From Hyphococcus sp. (GTDB taxonomy: Bacteria > Pseudomonadota > Alphaproteobacteria > Caulobacterales > Parvularculaceae): DNA of 64,000 bases. Within the stretch, counting starts at the first letter, position 1. Each line of letters opens with the position of its first letter. This document shows positions 42,531 to 51,032 of the stretch, piece by piece. The DNA lies in the NCBI GenBank assembly GCA_021776335.1, contig JAJFGB010000009.1:372001-436000 (forward strand), read 5' to 3'. Made by a program: the position numbers and the translations under genes. The notes under the pieces were generated by a model that saw only the letters and a list, made by a program, of their open reading frames with translations, was not told the DNA's origin and did no database searches.

Positions 42531-43606
42531 TGGCAAAAGCGCAACCTAAAACCGCCCTGGCGAACCAAAACGCAGAAATTGGCATCACCAAGGCGCAGAA
42601 AGCAGCAATCATTTTGGCCTCGCTGAGCGCGGAGACAGCCTCAGCGATTGTTGAAGATATTAGCGATGCGCAACTGCGCGCATTTGCATCAGCATTTAGT
42701 GAGCTGAAATCAGTACCGCCGCAGCTATTGCAAGCGGTCGCTGGTGAGTTTGTGTCAGAGATCCAAGGGCCGAGCGGAGATCTCGCCGGCGGTATTGATG
42801 AGGCGCGTCGCGTATTTGGCGCACTCGCAGAGGAAGATCGTCTAGACCGCATTTTTTCGGATCTCGGCGGCGGCGGCGCAGATTCGACTTGGATTCGCTT
42901 GGGAGAATTGGACGACAAGACGATCGCTGAATATATTCAGGCTGAACGGATGCCGGTGGCAGCCACTATCCTTTCAAAACTTGGCATTGAAAAAACAGCA
43001 TCTGTCTTGAACTGCGCTGAGCCGGATTTTTCAAAAGACATCCTTCTTGAGATGGCCCGGAAGGGTCAACCCTCCGAGGCGGCCGTCAGGGAAATTGCAC
43101 GAGCGGTCGAAGAAGATTTATTAACTGTCAAGCCCGGCGCTCCAGCTGCAGGGAATGCTGGCGCGCTTGTCGGCGAAATCATCAATTTCCTGCCAGCGGA
43201 AAAACGCGATGCGTTCCTTGAATATCTTCAGGAGACAGACAAGGAAGTCGGCGCCGAAGCGCGTAAATCTGTCATTACATTCGAAGAACTGCATCAGCGC
43301 ATTCCTGCTGCAGCGGCGCCAGCATTGCTGCGTGAAATTGAGCATGATGTGTTGCTTGCAGCCATAAGATATGGCGAAGCCAATGCTCAGGAAACAGTCG
43401 ACTTCCTGCTCTCCAATATCTCTAAACGCATGGCCGAACAGTATCGAGAAGAGCTTGCTGAAATGGGCGAGGTTAAGCAGCAGCAAGGCGAGGATGCGCA
43501 GCGCAGTTTCATCAGCACATTGCGCAAGATGAACCGCGATGGCGACATTGAACTTATCCCGCTTCCTGAAACGGAAGACGGTGAGGAAGGCGAAGAGAGT
43601 GAATAA
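42530..43606 (+). CDS. fliG: Flagellar motor switch protein FliG
   Basis: FliG is the torque-generating rotor protein. ATG 42530 overlaps the fliP stop (TGATG); a longer frame opening at 42488 lies within fliP and is not used. The 358 residues show the family pattern: ITKAQKAAIILASLSAETASAIVEDI, GIEKTASVLNCAEPDFSKDILLEMARKG, ITFEELHQRIPAAAAPALLREIEHDVLLAAI, and an acidic C-terminal tail. The place of fliG after fliP, not beside fliF, is unusual. A terminator follows. Confidence 0.93.
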   Translation: MAKAQPKTALANQNAEIGITKAQKAAIILASLSAETASAIVEDISDAQLRAFASAFSELKSVPPQLLQAVAGEFVSEIQGPSGDLAGGIDEARRVFGALAEEDRLDRIFSDLGGGGADSTWIRLGELDDKTIAEYIQAERMPVAATILSKLGIEKTASVLNCAEPDFSKDILLEMARKGQPSEAAVREIARAVEEDLLTVKPGAPAAGNAGALVGEIINFLPAEKRDAFLEYLQETDKEVGAEARKSVITFEELHQRIPAAAAPALLREIEHDVLLAAIRYGEANAQETVDFLLSNISKRMAEQYREELAEMGEVKQQQGEDAQRSFISTLRKMNRDGDIELIPLPETEDGEEGEESE

Positions 43607-43627
43607 ACTTCGCTGTCATCGAGATCT

Positions 43628-43672
43628 GGCAACGCTCAACTGACGTTTGTTTGAGCCTGCCTATTTTTTTTA
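43628..43672 (+). terminator. Intrinsic terminator of the fliF-fliG operon
   Basis: GGC (43628-43630) and GCTCAA (43634-43639) pair with TTGAGC (43651-43656) and GCC (43659-43661), and a T-run with one A interruption follows (43662 onward). It lies 22 bases after the fliG stop. Confidence 0.8.
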
Positions 43673-43728
43673 TTTGTTGATATCACGCGTTTGGCGAAAT
43701 CCGCCTCACTGATGTAAGTTATCATCAT

Positions 43729-43748
43729 CCATCAAGCCTTCTTGATGG
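43729..43748. repeat. Perfect 8-bp hairpin near the end of flgI
   Basis: CCATCAAG-CCTT-CTTGATGG, with a 4-base loop, in the convergent gap between fliG and flgI. It could form the 3' end structure of the minus-strand flgE-to-flgI transcript, but no T-run follows on either strand. Confidence 0.5.
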
Positions 43749-43792
43749 CGTCGCACATGCATCACGTTTCAATGTTCGCGATGGCGGGTGCG

Positions 43793-44899
43793 CTACATCA
43801 CCACGAGTTCGGCGTGCAGGGCGCCGGCCGCCTTAACTGACTTTAGAATATCGATGAGCTCGCGTGGGCCCACGCCCAGTGCATTCAGACCCTCTATGAG
43901 ATCTGACAGCGATACATTTTCCTCGATCATGGCGATACGCCTTTCGGCATTTTGATCCACGGTAATCGTTGTGTCTGGCAAGACGATGGTATCGCCGCGG
44001 CGGGAGAATGGATTGGGTTGCGATACGACAGGCGTTTCACGAACTGTAATTGCGAGATTTCCCTGGGTAATAGCGACCCTGGATATCCGGACATTGGCGC
44101 CAAGAACGACCGTTCCAGATTTTTGATCAATCACGACACGGGCTTTTTGCTCCGGCGAAACACGAATATTTTCTATTTGCGCCATCAAATGAACGGGACG
44201 TATCGACGTGCTTTGTAAGTCGATGGCGATGGTGCCTGGATCGAGCATTTTCGCAAGCGGTTGTCCGAATGCTTTGTTGATTGCCGCTTCGACACGCGAC
44301 GCGGTGGTGAAATCCTGGGTGCGCAGGGCGAGGCGCAGGGTCTTCATTGTGGCGAAATCGAAATTAACTTCTCGTTCGATGCGCGCACCTTGCGGAATGC
44401 TGCCGGTTGTTGGGGCGCCAAAAGTGACCGAAGCGCCATCGCCTTCGGCGCTGAAGCCGCTGGCAAGCACGGGTCCTTGTGCAACTGCATAAATGTTGCC
44501 ATCTCCGGCGTTGAGCGGCGTCATAATCAATGTGCCGCCAAGCAGGTTTGTCGCATCGCCAATGGCGGCAACAGAGACATCGATTTGCGAGCCAGCACGC
44601 GCAAAAGCGGGTAGGGTGGCCGTTACGACAACGGCTGCAACATTACGCGGACGAAACTCTTCGCCCTGCACGTTAATGCCCAAACGCTCCAGCAAGCTGG
44701 CCATGGCTTCTTCAGTGTAGGGTGAGTTGCGGATACCGTCGCCAGTGCCGTCAAGACCGACAACCAGACCATAACCAACGAGGTCGTTGTCGCGAACGCC
44801 TTCGACATTACTGATGTCTTTGATACGCACATCTGCGTTCGCTGAAAAAACGGGGGCAAAAGCGAAGAGAATGGTAAAAAGTAAAAAACGAATGTGCAC
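43793..44899 (-). CDS. flgI: Flagellar P-ring protein FlgI
   Basis: FlgI forms the periplasmic P ring. The 368-residue precursor has a signal peptide (MHIRFLLFTILFAFAPVFSANA), then RIKDISNVEGVRDNDLVGYGLVVGLDGTGDG, the family signature, and ILGGTLIMTPLNAGDGNIYAVAQGP. The end (LSDLIEGLNALGVGPRELIDILKSVKAAGALHAELVVM) is standard. Last gene of the motB-flgE-flgK-flgL-flgI operon, 10 bases after flgL. Confidence 0.97.
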   Translation of the reverse strand: MHIRFLLFTILFAFAPVFSANADVRIKDISNVEGVRDNDLVGYGLVVGLDGTGDGIRNSPYTEEAMASLLERLGINVQGEEFRPRNVAAVVVTATLPAFARAGSQIDVSVAAIGDATNLLGGTLIMTPLNAGDGNIYAVAQGPVLASGFSAEGDGASVTFGAPTTGSIPQGARIEREVNFDFATMKTLRLALRTQDFTTASRVEAAINKAFGQPLAKMLDPGTIAIDLQSTSIRPVHLMAQIENIRVSPEQKARVVIDQKSGTVVLGANVRISRVAITQGNLAITVRETPVVSQPNPFSRRGDTIVLPDTTITVDQNAERRIAMIEENVSLSDLIEGLNALGVGPRELIDILKSVKAAGALHAELVVM

Positions 44900-44909
44900 T
44901 GGGAACTTT

Positions 44910-45911
44910 CTATCGTAGGAAATTAACGAGCGTTAGCTGTGATATGCGCGCAGATAATACAAAGGCCGACTCTAATTGTGATTCCAGCTGCTGCAATCTT
45001 ATCGCGGCCTCAACTGGGCTGCGGGATACACGATCATTATAGGCGGTCCCAAGCGCTGTGCTCTCGGCGTCGAGTGAGGTCAGGGCGGCCTGCATGCGTT
45101 CCTCGGCGCCGCCGATGCGGCCCTGGATCGCTGTGACGCCATTGGCTGCCTCGATGAGGCCAATTGTAGCGGTGTTCAGCGTTGTGTCTCTGTCGGTTGA
45201 CGGAAACTGTTCGGAAGCAACCACGATGCTCGAAAGGCTGCGCAACAGATCACGCATCGCGGGCTCATCAGCTTTGGCGCTGTATGAAACAACTTCACCC
45301 TCGGATATTTGTACGCGGGCCGCGTCGCCAGCGCCGCCCTGATAGATAGTTGTTGCAAAGCCGCCGGTCGGGTCATTGAAGTAAAAGTCCATATCGGTAG
45401 CGAACTGGGCCGCATCGGCGGCGCCGACATAAATGGCCCGAACATCGGCAATGAGTGTGTCCGTGTCAGCAAGCGGTATTTGGTCGACAGCATCCCCGGC
45501 AAAAAGCGCACGCCCTTCAAATCGCTTGTTCAACGCGGCAATAGCGATTTCGAGTTGGCGCTCCGCATCGGCGCCGGCAAGCTTAAGGTTTGTTTCATTG
45601 CCGGTGCCCACTGCATCCATTACGGAAACGCTTATTGTTGAAGCGTTAGCGCTGGCGCTGGTCAATGCTAGCTGCGCAGTTGCTGCGCGCCCAAGCGCGC
45701 GATTGGTTGCGAGTGTGAATGCGCTGACATCATCAAATGCCTTGCGTAAAATTTGAGCGTCGCCGATCGTTGAGCCGAGCGCTGCTTTGATATCTGCCGG
45801 GCGCTCGGTCAGCATTTCAAGGCGCGCATCTTCGCTTTGCGTTTTAAGATTAGTAATGACGGTGTTCAACCGGCTAAACTGTAATGCGTTTGGAAATCCC
45901 GATATTGCCAT
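44910..45911 (-). CDS. flgL: Hook-filament junction protein FlgL
   Basis: FlgL is the second hook-filament adapter and belongs to the flagellin fold family. The 333 residues have a flagellin-like N-terminus (FSRLNTVITNLKTQSEDARLEMLTERPADI), a variable middle (GRALFAGDAVDQIPLADTDTLIADV), and a C-terminal helix (EAAIRLQQLESQLESAFVLSARISQLTLVNFL). The start lies one base after the flgK stop. It is a likely client of the FlgN-like chaperone. Confidence 0.9.
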   Translation of the reverse strand: MAISGFPNALQFSRLNTVITNLKTQSEDARLEMLTERPADIKAALGSTIGDAQILRKAFDDVSAFTLATNRALGRAATAQLALTSASANASTISVSVMDAVGTGNETNLKLAGADAERQLEIAIAALNKRFEGRALFAGDAVDQIPLADTDTLIADVRAIYVGAADAAQFATDMDFYFNDPTGGFATTIYQGGAGDAARVQISEGEVVSYSAKADEPAMRDLLRSLSSIVVASEQFPSTDRDTTLNTATIGLIEAANGVTAIQGRIGGAEERMQAALTSLDAESTALGTAYNDRVSRSPVEAAIRLQQLESQLESAFVLSARISQLTLVNFLR

Positions 45912-45912
45912 C

Positions 45913-47376
45913 TTAACTCAACGCCTCAAATAATCGCTCAATCATCTGATCAACCACCTGAATCACACGGGCGTTCGCCGCATAGGCTTGTTCAATGGCC
46001 AGAATATTTTGTAATTCCGTGTCAGTGTCGACGCCAGTTTCCAGTTTTTCCGCATCGATGAGGCGATCGGAAAGAACTTGCGAGGACTCTAATTGTAAAT
46101 CGGCCGTTGCCCGTGCGGCGCCGGCAAGCGTTGTTAGATGGGCGGCGCCCTCCAGGGCGCCGAGATCACGCCCTGATTGCAGCTCGGCGGGGGGTGTTCG
46201 CGAAACTTTCATTGTGTCGATTAACGCGCGAACGAATATGTCGGAACCGGCTGGCCCTGGCGCTAGGGAACCCAATCCGTCTCGCAGGCGTCGCGGCTCA
46301 CCGCCGAAGACGGGATCGACGGCGGCATTGACAGAGAGGCGGCCAGCGATGCCGGTCAGCGTCGCCGGATTGGCGGCAGCGCCTGCGTCGGTGAATAGGC
46401 CGGGGGCGCCGGGGGCAAGGGTCGCATCGAGCGCAGGGTCGGAAAAGCGTTCAACAAGTTCAAACGCCAGCGCATCGAGCGCCAACGACATTTCTGGAAC
46501 AACCACGTCGCGCACGGCAAAGAAGCCGGCAATGGCGCCTTCCTTCAATCCCTGCGACCCTGTCCCGTTGGGCGTTATGTCGATGCCGTTAACAGAAATT
46601 CCGGATAATGGGCCGAGGCCGCCATTATAACCACTCTGCGCGGTAATCACTGGCGTAGGCGTAAATTGAATCGACTGTGCTTCCGCTGAAACAAGGAATA
46701 CGCCCTGATGAGTCATGAGTTCCACAACACCATCTGCGCGCTGAAGCTCCCTGACAGGTACGCTTTCATTAACTTGATCAATCAAGCGCTGGCGTTGATC
46801 GAACAGACCTGAGGCATCACTGTTATTCGTGCTGGCGCTCACGATTGCATCATTTAGTTTGTCGATCTGCTGGAGGGCGACATTCACGGTGTTGATGCGC
46901 TGAGCAATCTCCGCATCTGCTTCGAGGCGAATCTGCTGATAAGCGTTAGAAATCTTGTTGAAGCCGGTTGCGAGATTCTTTGCGGCGAGCACACTATCTT
47001 GTTGTGCGGTGGAGTTGTCAGGCAAATCCGCCAAGCCGTGTAATGAGGCTTCAAGACGCGCATATTTTTCAAATAGCGCATTTGGATCTTCTGGCCCGCC
47101 CAGAAGATTGCTGATTTGGACCAGTGCAGATGCTTCAGCGTTATTTCGGGCAAATTCAGCGTCAGCGCCGCGTCGTTCCAATGTTAGTGCAGGATTGGTT
47201 GCGCGCGCCACACCGGAAACTTTCACGCCGCCAAACTGCCGTTCGACCAGCCCAGCCTCGCGACGGCTGTATCCCTCTGTTAGGGCATTCGAAATATTAT
47301 TTGCAGTGACGCCCGCGCGCCTGCCTGTGACGGCCAGGCCTGAATTCGCGTTTGAGAGCGCTTGAGAGATCGTCAT
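45913..47376 (-). CDS. flgK: Hook-filament junction protein FlgK
   Basis: FlgK is the first hook-filament adapter. The 487 residues begin TISQALSNANSGLAVTGRRAGVTANNISNALTEGYSRRE, the typical FlgK start, contain LFEKYARLEASLHGLADLPDN and LDALAFELVERF, and end LQNILAIEQAYAANARVIQVVDQMIERLFEAL, which is diagnostic. Length is moderate. It lies between flgE and flgL. Confidence 0.95.
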   Translation of the reverse strand: MTISQALSNANSGLAVTGRRAGVTANNISNALTEGYSRREAGLVERQFGGVKVSGVARATNPALTLERRGADAEFARNNAEASALVQISNLLGGPEDPNALFEKYARLEASLHGLADLPDNSTAQQDSVLAAKNLATGFNKISNAYQQIRLEADAEIAQRINTVNVALQQIDKLNDAIVSASTNNSDASGLFDQRQRLIDQVNESVPVRELQRADGVVELMTHQGVFLVSAEAQSIQFTPTPVITAQSGYNGGLGPLSGISVNGIDITPNGTGSQGLKEGAIAGFFAVRDVVVPEMSLALDALAFELVERFSDPALDATLAPGAPGLFTDAGAAANPATLTGIAGRLSVNAAVDPVFGGEPRRLRDGLGSLAPGPAGSDIFVRALIDTMKVSRTPPAELQSGRDLGALEGAAHLTTLAGAARATADLQLESSQVLSDRLIDAEKLETGVDTDTELQNILAIEQAYAANARVIQVVDQMIERLFEALS

Positions 47377-47401
47377 GCGAAGGCCGCCACTATTTTATGC
47401 G

Positions 47402-48712
47402 TTATCGGATGATGTCAGTTGTTTCCTGCAACATCTCATCAACCGTTTGAATGATTTTTGCATTCGATGAATAGGCGCGCTGGGTCTCGATGAGATCTGT
47501 CAGTTCCTGCGCGATATCCGTTGTTGATTCAGCGAGCGAAAAGCCACTGGTCAGTCCGACCGGGCCATCACCGGCGTCCCACAAGAAGAAGTCGCCGCTA
47601 TCCTGCGTCACTTGAAACGCCGCGTTACCGGCGGCAACCACGCCCTTAAAGTTCGGGACGTTGGCTAACGGAATCTGGAAGATTGTGCGGCGGAAACCGG
47701 TGTCGAAAACCGCTTGAATAAAGCCGGTATCGTCAATTTCCAGTGTGTTCAAATTGCCGATCGGCGCGCCGTCCTTGGAGACGTTCAGTGGGGCGAAGCT
47801 CGACGCCAATTGCGTCAGAGGTGACGCGCCGAGGGCCGCACCCGAGACAGCAAGATCGAGCGTGCCGCTGGCTGTTGTGACTTGAATGTTACCAGTTGTA
47901 GCGTCAAATGTTGCGCCGACGCCGGGGGTGGTCGTTAGAACCGATCCGCCTGCAGTCGCGCTATCATCAAAGACTACATTAAACGCCCCGATTGGAACCA
48001 GCGGCGTGAGGCTGGCGCCGTCAAAGATCTCGACATCCCACTCATTACTGGAGCCCGCAACGGGTACGACTGGCGTAAAGACGGTGGTGAGTGTCTGCGA
48101 TCGGCCGAGGGTATCGAAATATTCAGTCGGCAGGGTGAGTGCTGCGCCTGAGGCGCCCGCTTCGGTTTCCGTCGCCGGCAGATTGACACCCATCCGGACG
48201 ATTGTCGTGGGCGAAGCGGCGAACTGATTGAGATTGATACGAACCGGCTCCAGACCGGCGACACTATCCCGCGGCTGGCTGCCCACATTGCCGTTTGTGT
48301 CTGCCGCCCATCCGAGAAGAAAGTTTCCGCCAAGGGTGCGCAGGTAACCGTCTTCGTCAGGCGAAAATGATCCTGTTGAGGTCAGCAGAAGCTGGCGGTC
48401 TGCTGGCGCCGCATTGATCCCGCCGACACCGGTGACCGGTATCATGCCGCGGCCGCTGACTGCGATATCCATTGAGTTGGCTGTTGTCGTCAAAACACCT
48501 TGTGCGCCTGCATCGCGAAACGCGATCGCGTTGACGCCGCCAGCTGAAAACGAACCTGCCGTCTGTGACAGCACCATGTCCTGAAATTCAGCGTCGGATC
48601 TTTTGTATCCAAAGGTTTTGGAATTGGCGATATTGTCGGAAATCGTGCCGAGCTTAACGGAATTAACCGCCAGACCCATAACACCGGCGTTAAGCGAGGA
48701 AGATAGTCCCAT
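47402..48712 (-). CDS. flgE: Flagellar hook protein FlgE
   Basis: FlgE forms the hook. I start at ATG 48712 (MGLSSSLNAGVMGLAVNSVK), which has TGGAGA ahead; an alternative ATG at 48727 adds five residues. The 436 residues have ISDNIANSKTFGYKRSDAEF, the variable middle domains and a standard C-terminal end (GLTSGFSLAESTTDIAQELTDLIETQRAYSSNAKIIQTVDEML). The mRNA leader just ahead contains a 19-bp inverted repeat. Confidence 0.95.
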   Translation of the reverse strand: MGLSSSLNAGVMGLAVNSVKLGTISDNIANSKTFGYKRSDAEFQDMVLSQTAGSFSAGGVNAIAFRDAGAQGVLTTTANSMDIAVSGRGMIPVTGVGGINAAPADRQLLLTSTGSFSPDEDGYLRTLGGNFLLGWAADTNGNVGSQPRDSVAGLEPVRINLNQFAASPTTIVRMGVNLPATETEAGASGAALTLPTEYFDTLGRSQTLTTVFTPVVPVAGSSNEWDVEIFDGASLTPLVPIGAFNVVFDDSATAGGSVLTTTPGVGATFDATTGNIQVTTASGTLDLAVSGAALGASPLTQLASSFAPLNVSKDGAPIGNLNTLEIDDTGFIQAVFDTGFRRTIFQIPLANVPNFKGVVAAGNAAFQVTQDSGDFFLWDAGDGPVGLTSGFSLAESTTDIAQELTDLIETQRAYSSNAKIIQTVDEMLQETTDIIR

Positions 48713-48723
48713 TGAAAGTCTCC

Positions 48724-48742
48724 ACACAACTGCAAGTTGTGT
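48724..48742 (-). promoter_or_regulatory. 19-bp inverted repeat in the flgE leader
   Basis: ACACAACT-GCA-AGTTGTGT, with 8-bp perfect arms, only 11 bases ahead of the preferred flgE ATG. On RNA it could form a small hairpin next to the ribosome binding site; on DNA it could be an operator. No trans factor is known. Confidence 0.5.
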
Positions 48743-48790
48743 TGTATATTCCCTTTCTACTTAACGGATCGCTAATGTTCTGCGGATTTT

Positions 48791-49639
48791 TTAGCCTTCT
48801 GGCGTCAGCAGCGTAATGGCAATGCGCCGGTTCTGCGATGCATAAATATCCTCTGAAAATGGGTCGGTATCTGCTTTACCCGCGACTTCAACGATCTGTT
48901 CCTTTGCAATGCCGGACCTAATCAACAATCTGCGCGCGGCCAGCGCGCGGTCTGACGAGAGTTCCCAATTGGAGTACCCTTTTGCAGCTGAAAAGGTGTG
49001 GGCGTCGGTGTGGCCAACGATCGCCAGTTCGTTGGTGACGGTGGCGAGAACCGGGCCGATGACCTCAAGCAAGTCCAAAAGCATCTCCGACGGATCAGGT
49101 GAACCCGCCTTGAATAGCGGTTGGCCCTCCGCATCAACCAGCTCGATCATCAAGCCATCCGGCGTCATGCGTGTTTGAATATGTCTTGCGATTTCTGGGG
49201 ACAGCGCGCCTTGTGTTTGTGCGTTGATCGCATTTTCTATTTCGCGGAGTTCCTTTTCGCGCAAGTCTTTTGCAATCTCCTCAGCAATCTCGCGATCCGA
49301 CTTACCATTCTTATTACCGGAATTAGGCAGGCGGCGGCTTTGTCCGGCGCCGTCATTGGCGAGGGTGTCTTCCGACATTAGAGACGATCCGTTTAATGCG
49401 CCGGATCCGCCGCCCGACATCCTGCTAATAGGAATCGATGGGTTAAAATAGTCCGCCAGGCCCTTGCGCTGGGATTCCGTTGTTGCGTTAAGCAACCACA
49501 TCAAAAGAAAGAACGCCATCATCGCTGTGGCGAAATCAGCATAAGCGACCTTCCACGCCCCGCCATGATGGCCAGCGGCGATGATGTTCTTCTTCTTCCT
49601 AATGACAATTGGCGCAATGCCATCCGATCGCCCGGACAT
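48791..49639 (-). CDS. motB: Stator protein MotB
   Basis: MotB anchors the stator to peptidoglycan and carries the proton-binding Asp. The 282 residues show a basic N-terminus, the single membrane helix WKVAYADFATAMMAFFLLMWLL with the proton-binding Asp35, a plug/linker rich in Ser/Gly, and the OmpA-like domain (NELAIVGHTDAHTFSAAKGYSNWELSSDRALAARRLL, then YASQNRRIAITLL). First gene of the hook operon, separate from motA, and divergent from the FliM candidate. Confidence 0.96.
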   Translation of the reverse strand: MSGRSDGIAPIVIRKKKNIIAAGHHGGAWKVAYADFATAMMAFFLLMWLLNATTESQRKGLADYFNPSIPISRMSGGGSGALNGSSLMSEDTLANDGAGQSRRLPNSGNKNGKSDREIAEEIAKDLREKELREIENAINAQTQGALSPEIARHIQTRMTPDGLMIELVDAEGQPLFKAGSPDPSEMLLDLLEVIGPVLATVTNELAIVGHTDAHTFSAAKGYSNWELSSDRALAARRLLIRSGIAKEQIVEVAGKADTDPFSEDIYASQNRRIAITLLTPEG

Positions 49640-49782
49640 CTCTTAGACCCGCTTACGTTACAGCACGGGCAGGATGGCGGAATTTTCTTTATGGATGTTT
49701 GATTTATTAATAGTATTTATAGCTATTTGGTGTGGATTCATCTTCTTGCAACCGAAGCAAAACTTAATGCGAATCTCCCACC

Positions 49783-50715
49783 ATGCCGACTGAAAAAAGC
49801 AATATTATCAGACGAAAAATAGAAACAGGCGCGGTTTACGTCACTATTGGCGAAACTGGCGGCGATTTCTCAAAGAACGTTATGGCTGCGGTTGGCCGCG
49901 TCTTTACCGAGCATTATCAGACGAAATCAAACATTAATTGTGCAAGTGAACTGCCTGGTTCGCTTGGTGATCTAGTTGCCAAAAACGGTGAAAACCGTCG
50001 CGGGTTTCATTATCGGATCGATGGGGAGATAGATTGTATTGTGTTGATGGACCCCGCCGCAATTTTGGCGGCGGCAACATGGGCGCATGAAGGTATTATC
50101 CTGGAGGAGCCTGCGCCGCCGACCGCCAGGGTCAGTACCATCGATCAGCGCCTTGCCGGCATTCTGGCCCTCGAGATTATTCAGGAAGTTGTTTCCGGGG
50201 ATGCCGACAAAGATGACGATGATCCCGCTGAAGATGCTAACTCCATAGAACTGATTGCCGTTGGCGTGGATGCAAGTCGCTTTATCGTTAACGGCGAGTT
50301 AATGAGTTCGGTGGCGCTCGGCCTCGAAGCGACCACCATGGATGGCGCAGCGCTTGGGACCATAACGTTATTGTTGCCCGATGCGCTCTTTGCCCAAGAT
50401 GAAGACGCCGACGATGCGTATGCGAAGGAACAAGCTGCAAAAGCTTGGGCGCATAGCATGGCGAGGGTGGTTAGCGACACGTCAATCGACGCGCGAGCGA
50501 TCATCGCCACGCAAAATATCGATTTCAAAACGCTCTCAGGTTTCAAGCCGGGCCAGATTATCGGGCTTCGCGGCGCCTCGCTTGATGCAGTGGCGTTGCA
50601 GCCTGAAAACGACATTGAAGGGCAAGCGCTGGCGCTTGGCGCTGTTCGTTCATTTGATGGTTTGCGTACGGTGCAAATCTCCTCTGTGGATCCGAGTGAA
50701 ACGGCCGGTCGCTAA
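49783..50715 (+). CDS. fliM: Divergent FliM candidate (SpoA-domain switch protein)
   Basis: A 310-residue protein at the end of the flagellar island. The C-terminal part (about 248-305) fits a SpoA domain: FKTLSGFKPGQIIGLRGASLDAVALQPEN, then EGQALALGAVRSFDGLRTVQI. The middle (HYRIDGEIDCIVLMDPAAILAAATWAHEG, GALGTITLLLPDAL-like) resembles the CheC-like domain of FliM. The N-terminus lacks the usual Glu-Ile-Asp-Ala-Leu motif for CheY binding. No other FliM is in the window, and FliN is separate. The call is therefore probable but not certain. It is monocistronic, with a terminator downstream. Confidence 0.65.
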   Translation: MPTEKSNIIRRKIETGAVYVTIGETGGDFSKNVMAAVGRVFTEHYQTKSNINCASELPGSLGDLVAKNGENRRGFHYRIDGEIDCIVLMDPAAILAAATWAHEGIILEEPAPPTARVSTIDQRLAGILALEIIQEVVSGDADKDDDDPAEDANSIELIAVGVDASRFIVNGELMSSVALGLEATTMDGAALGTITLLLPDALFAQDEDADDAYAKEQAAKAWAHSMARVVSDTSIDARAIIATQNIDFKTLSGFKPGQIIGLRGASLDAVALQPENDIEGQALALGAVRSFDGLRTVQISSVDPSETAGR

Positions 50716-50886
50716 CCGGTCCAACAGTCGGAAATCCAGCAAAAACCCTATATTTTCTGGTGATTGTCGATCACGGGGCCAGCAATGGTTAACTCTATAT
50801 TAACTAGTTAAACCTATGGTTGTGTTGGGTATTTCTTGCACCCAAGAGACCCTGCCTGAGGGGGCCTTACCATCCCCTGACCTGAC

Positions 50887-50936
50887 GCCGGCAAGCAACC
50901 CCCATCCCCTGTCCCGGTTGCTTGCCGGCATTTTTC
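50887..50936 (+). terminator. Strong intrinsic terminator after the FliM candidate
   Basis: Perfect 12-bp arms GCCGGCAAGCAA (50887-50898) and TTGCTTGCCGGC (50918-50929) around a C-rich 19-base loop, followed by ATTTTTC. It lies about 170 bases after the FliM stop and about 100 bases before the adhC start, so it isolates the two units. The rest of 50716-51032 holds the adhC promoter region and the 12-bp palindrome TTAACTAGTTAA (50800-50811). Confidence 0.9.
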
Positions 50937-51032
50937 TGCTCCCACACCATAATGACAACAGAGCGCCATCCGGTGGACATTCCCACCGACGCGTCTTTAA
51001 TGCCCGGCGAAGAAAAACCGCTGGAGGACCTT

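Noticed and set aside
50800-50811. 12-bp palindrome TTAACTAGTTAA as an operator
   Set aside because: AT-rich and short; no neighbouring regulator or second copy supports it.
50922-51032. Longer adhC start
   Set aside because: The extra part begins inside the terminator hairpin; ATG 51033 has GGAGGA and matches the family N-terminus.
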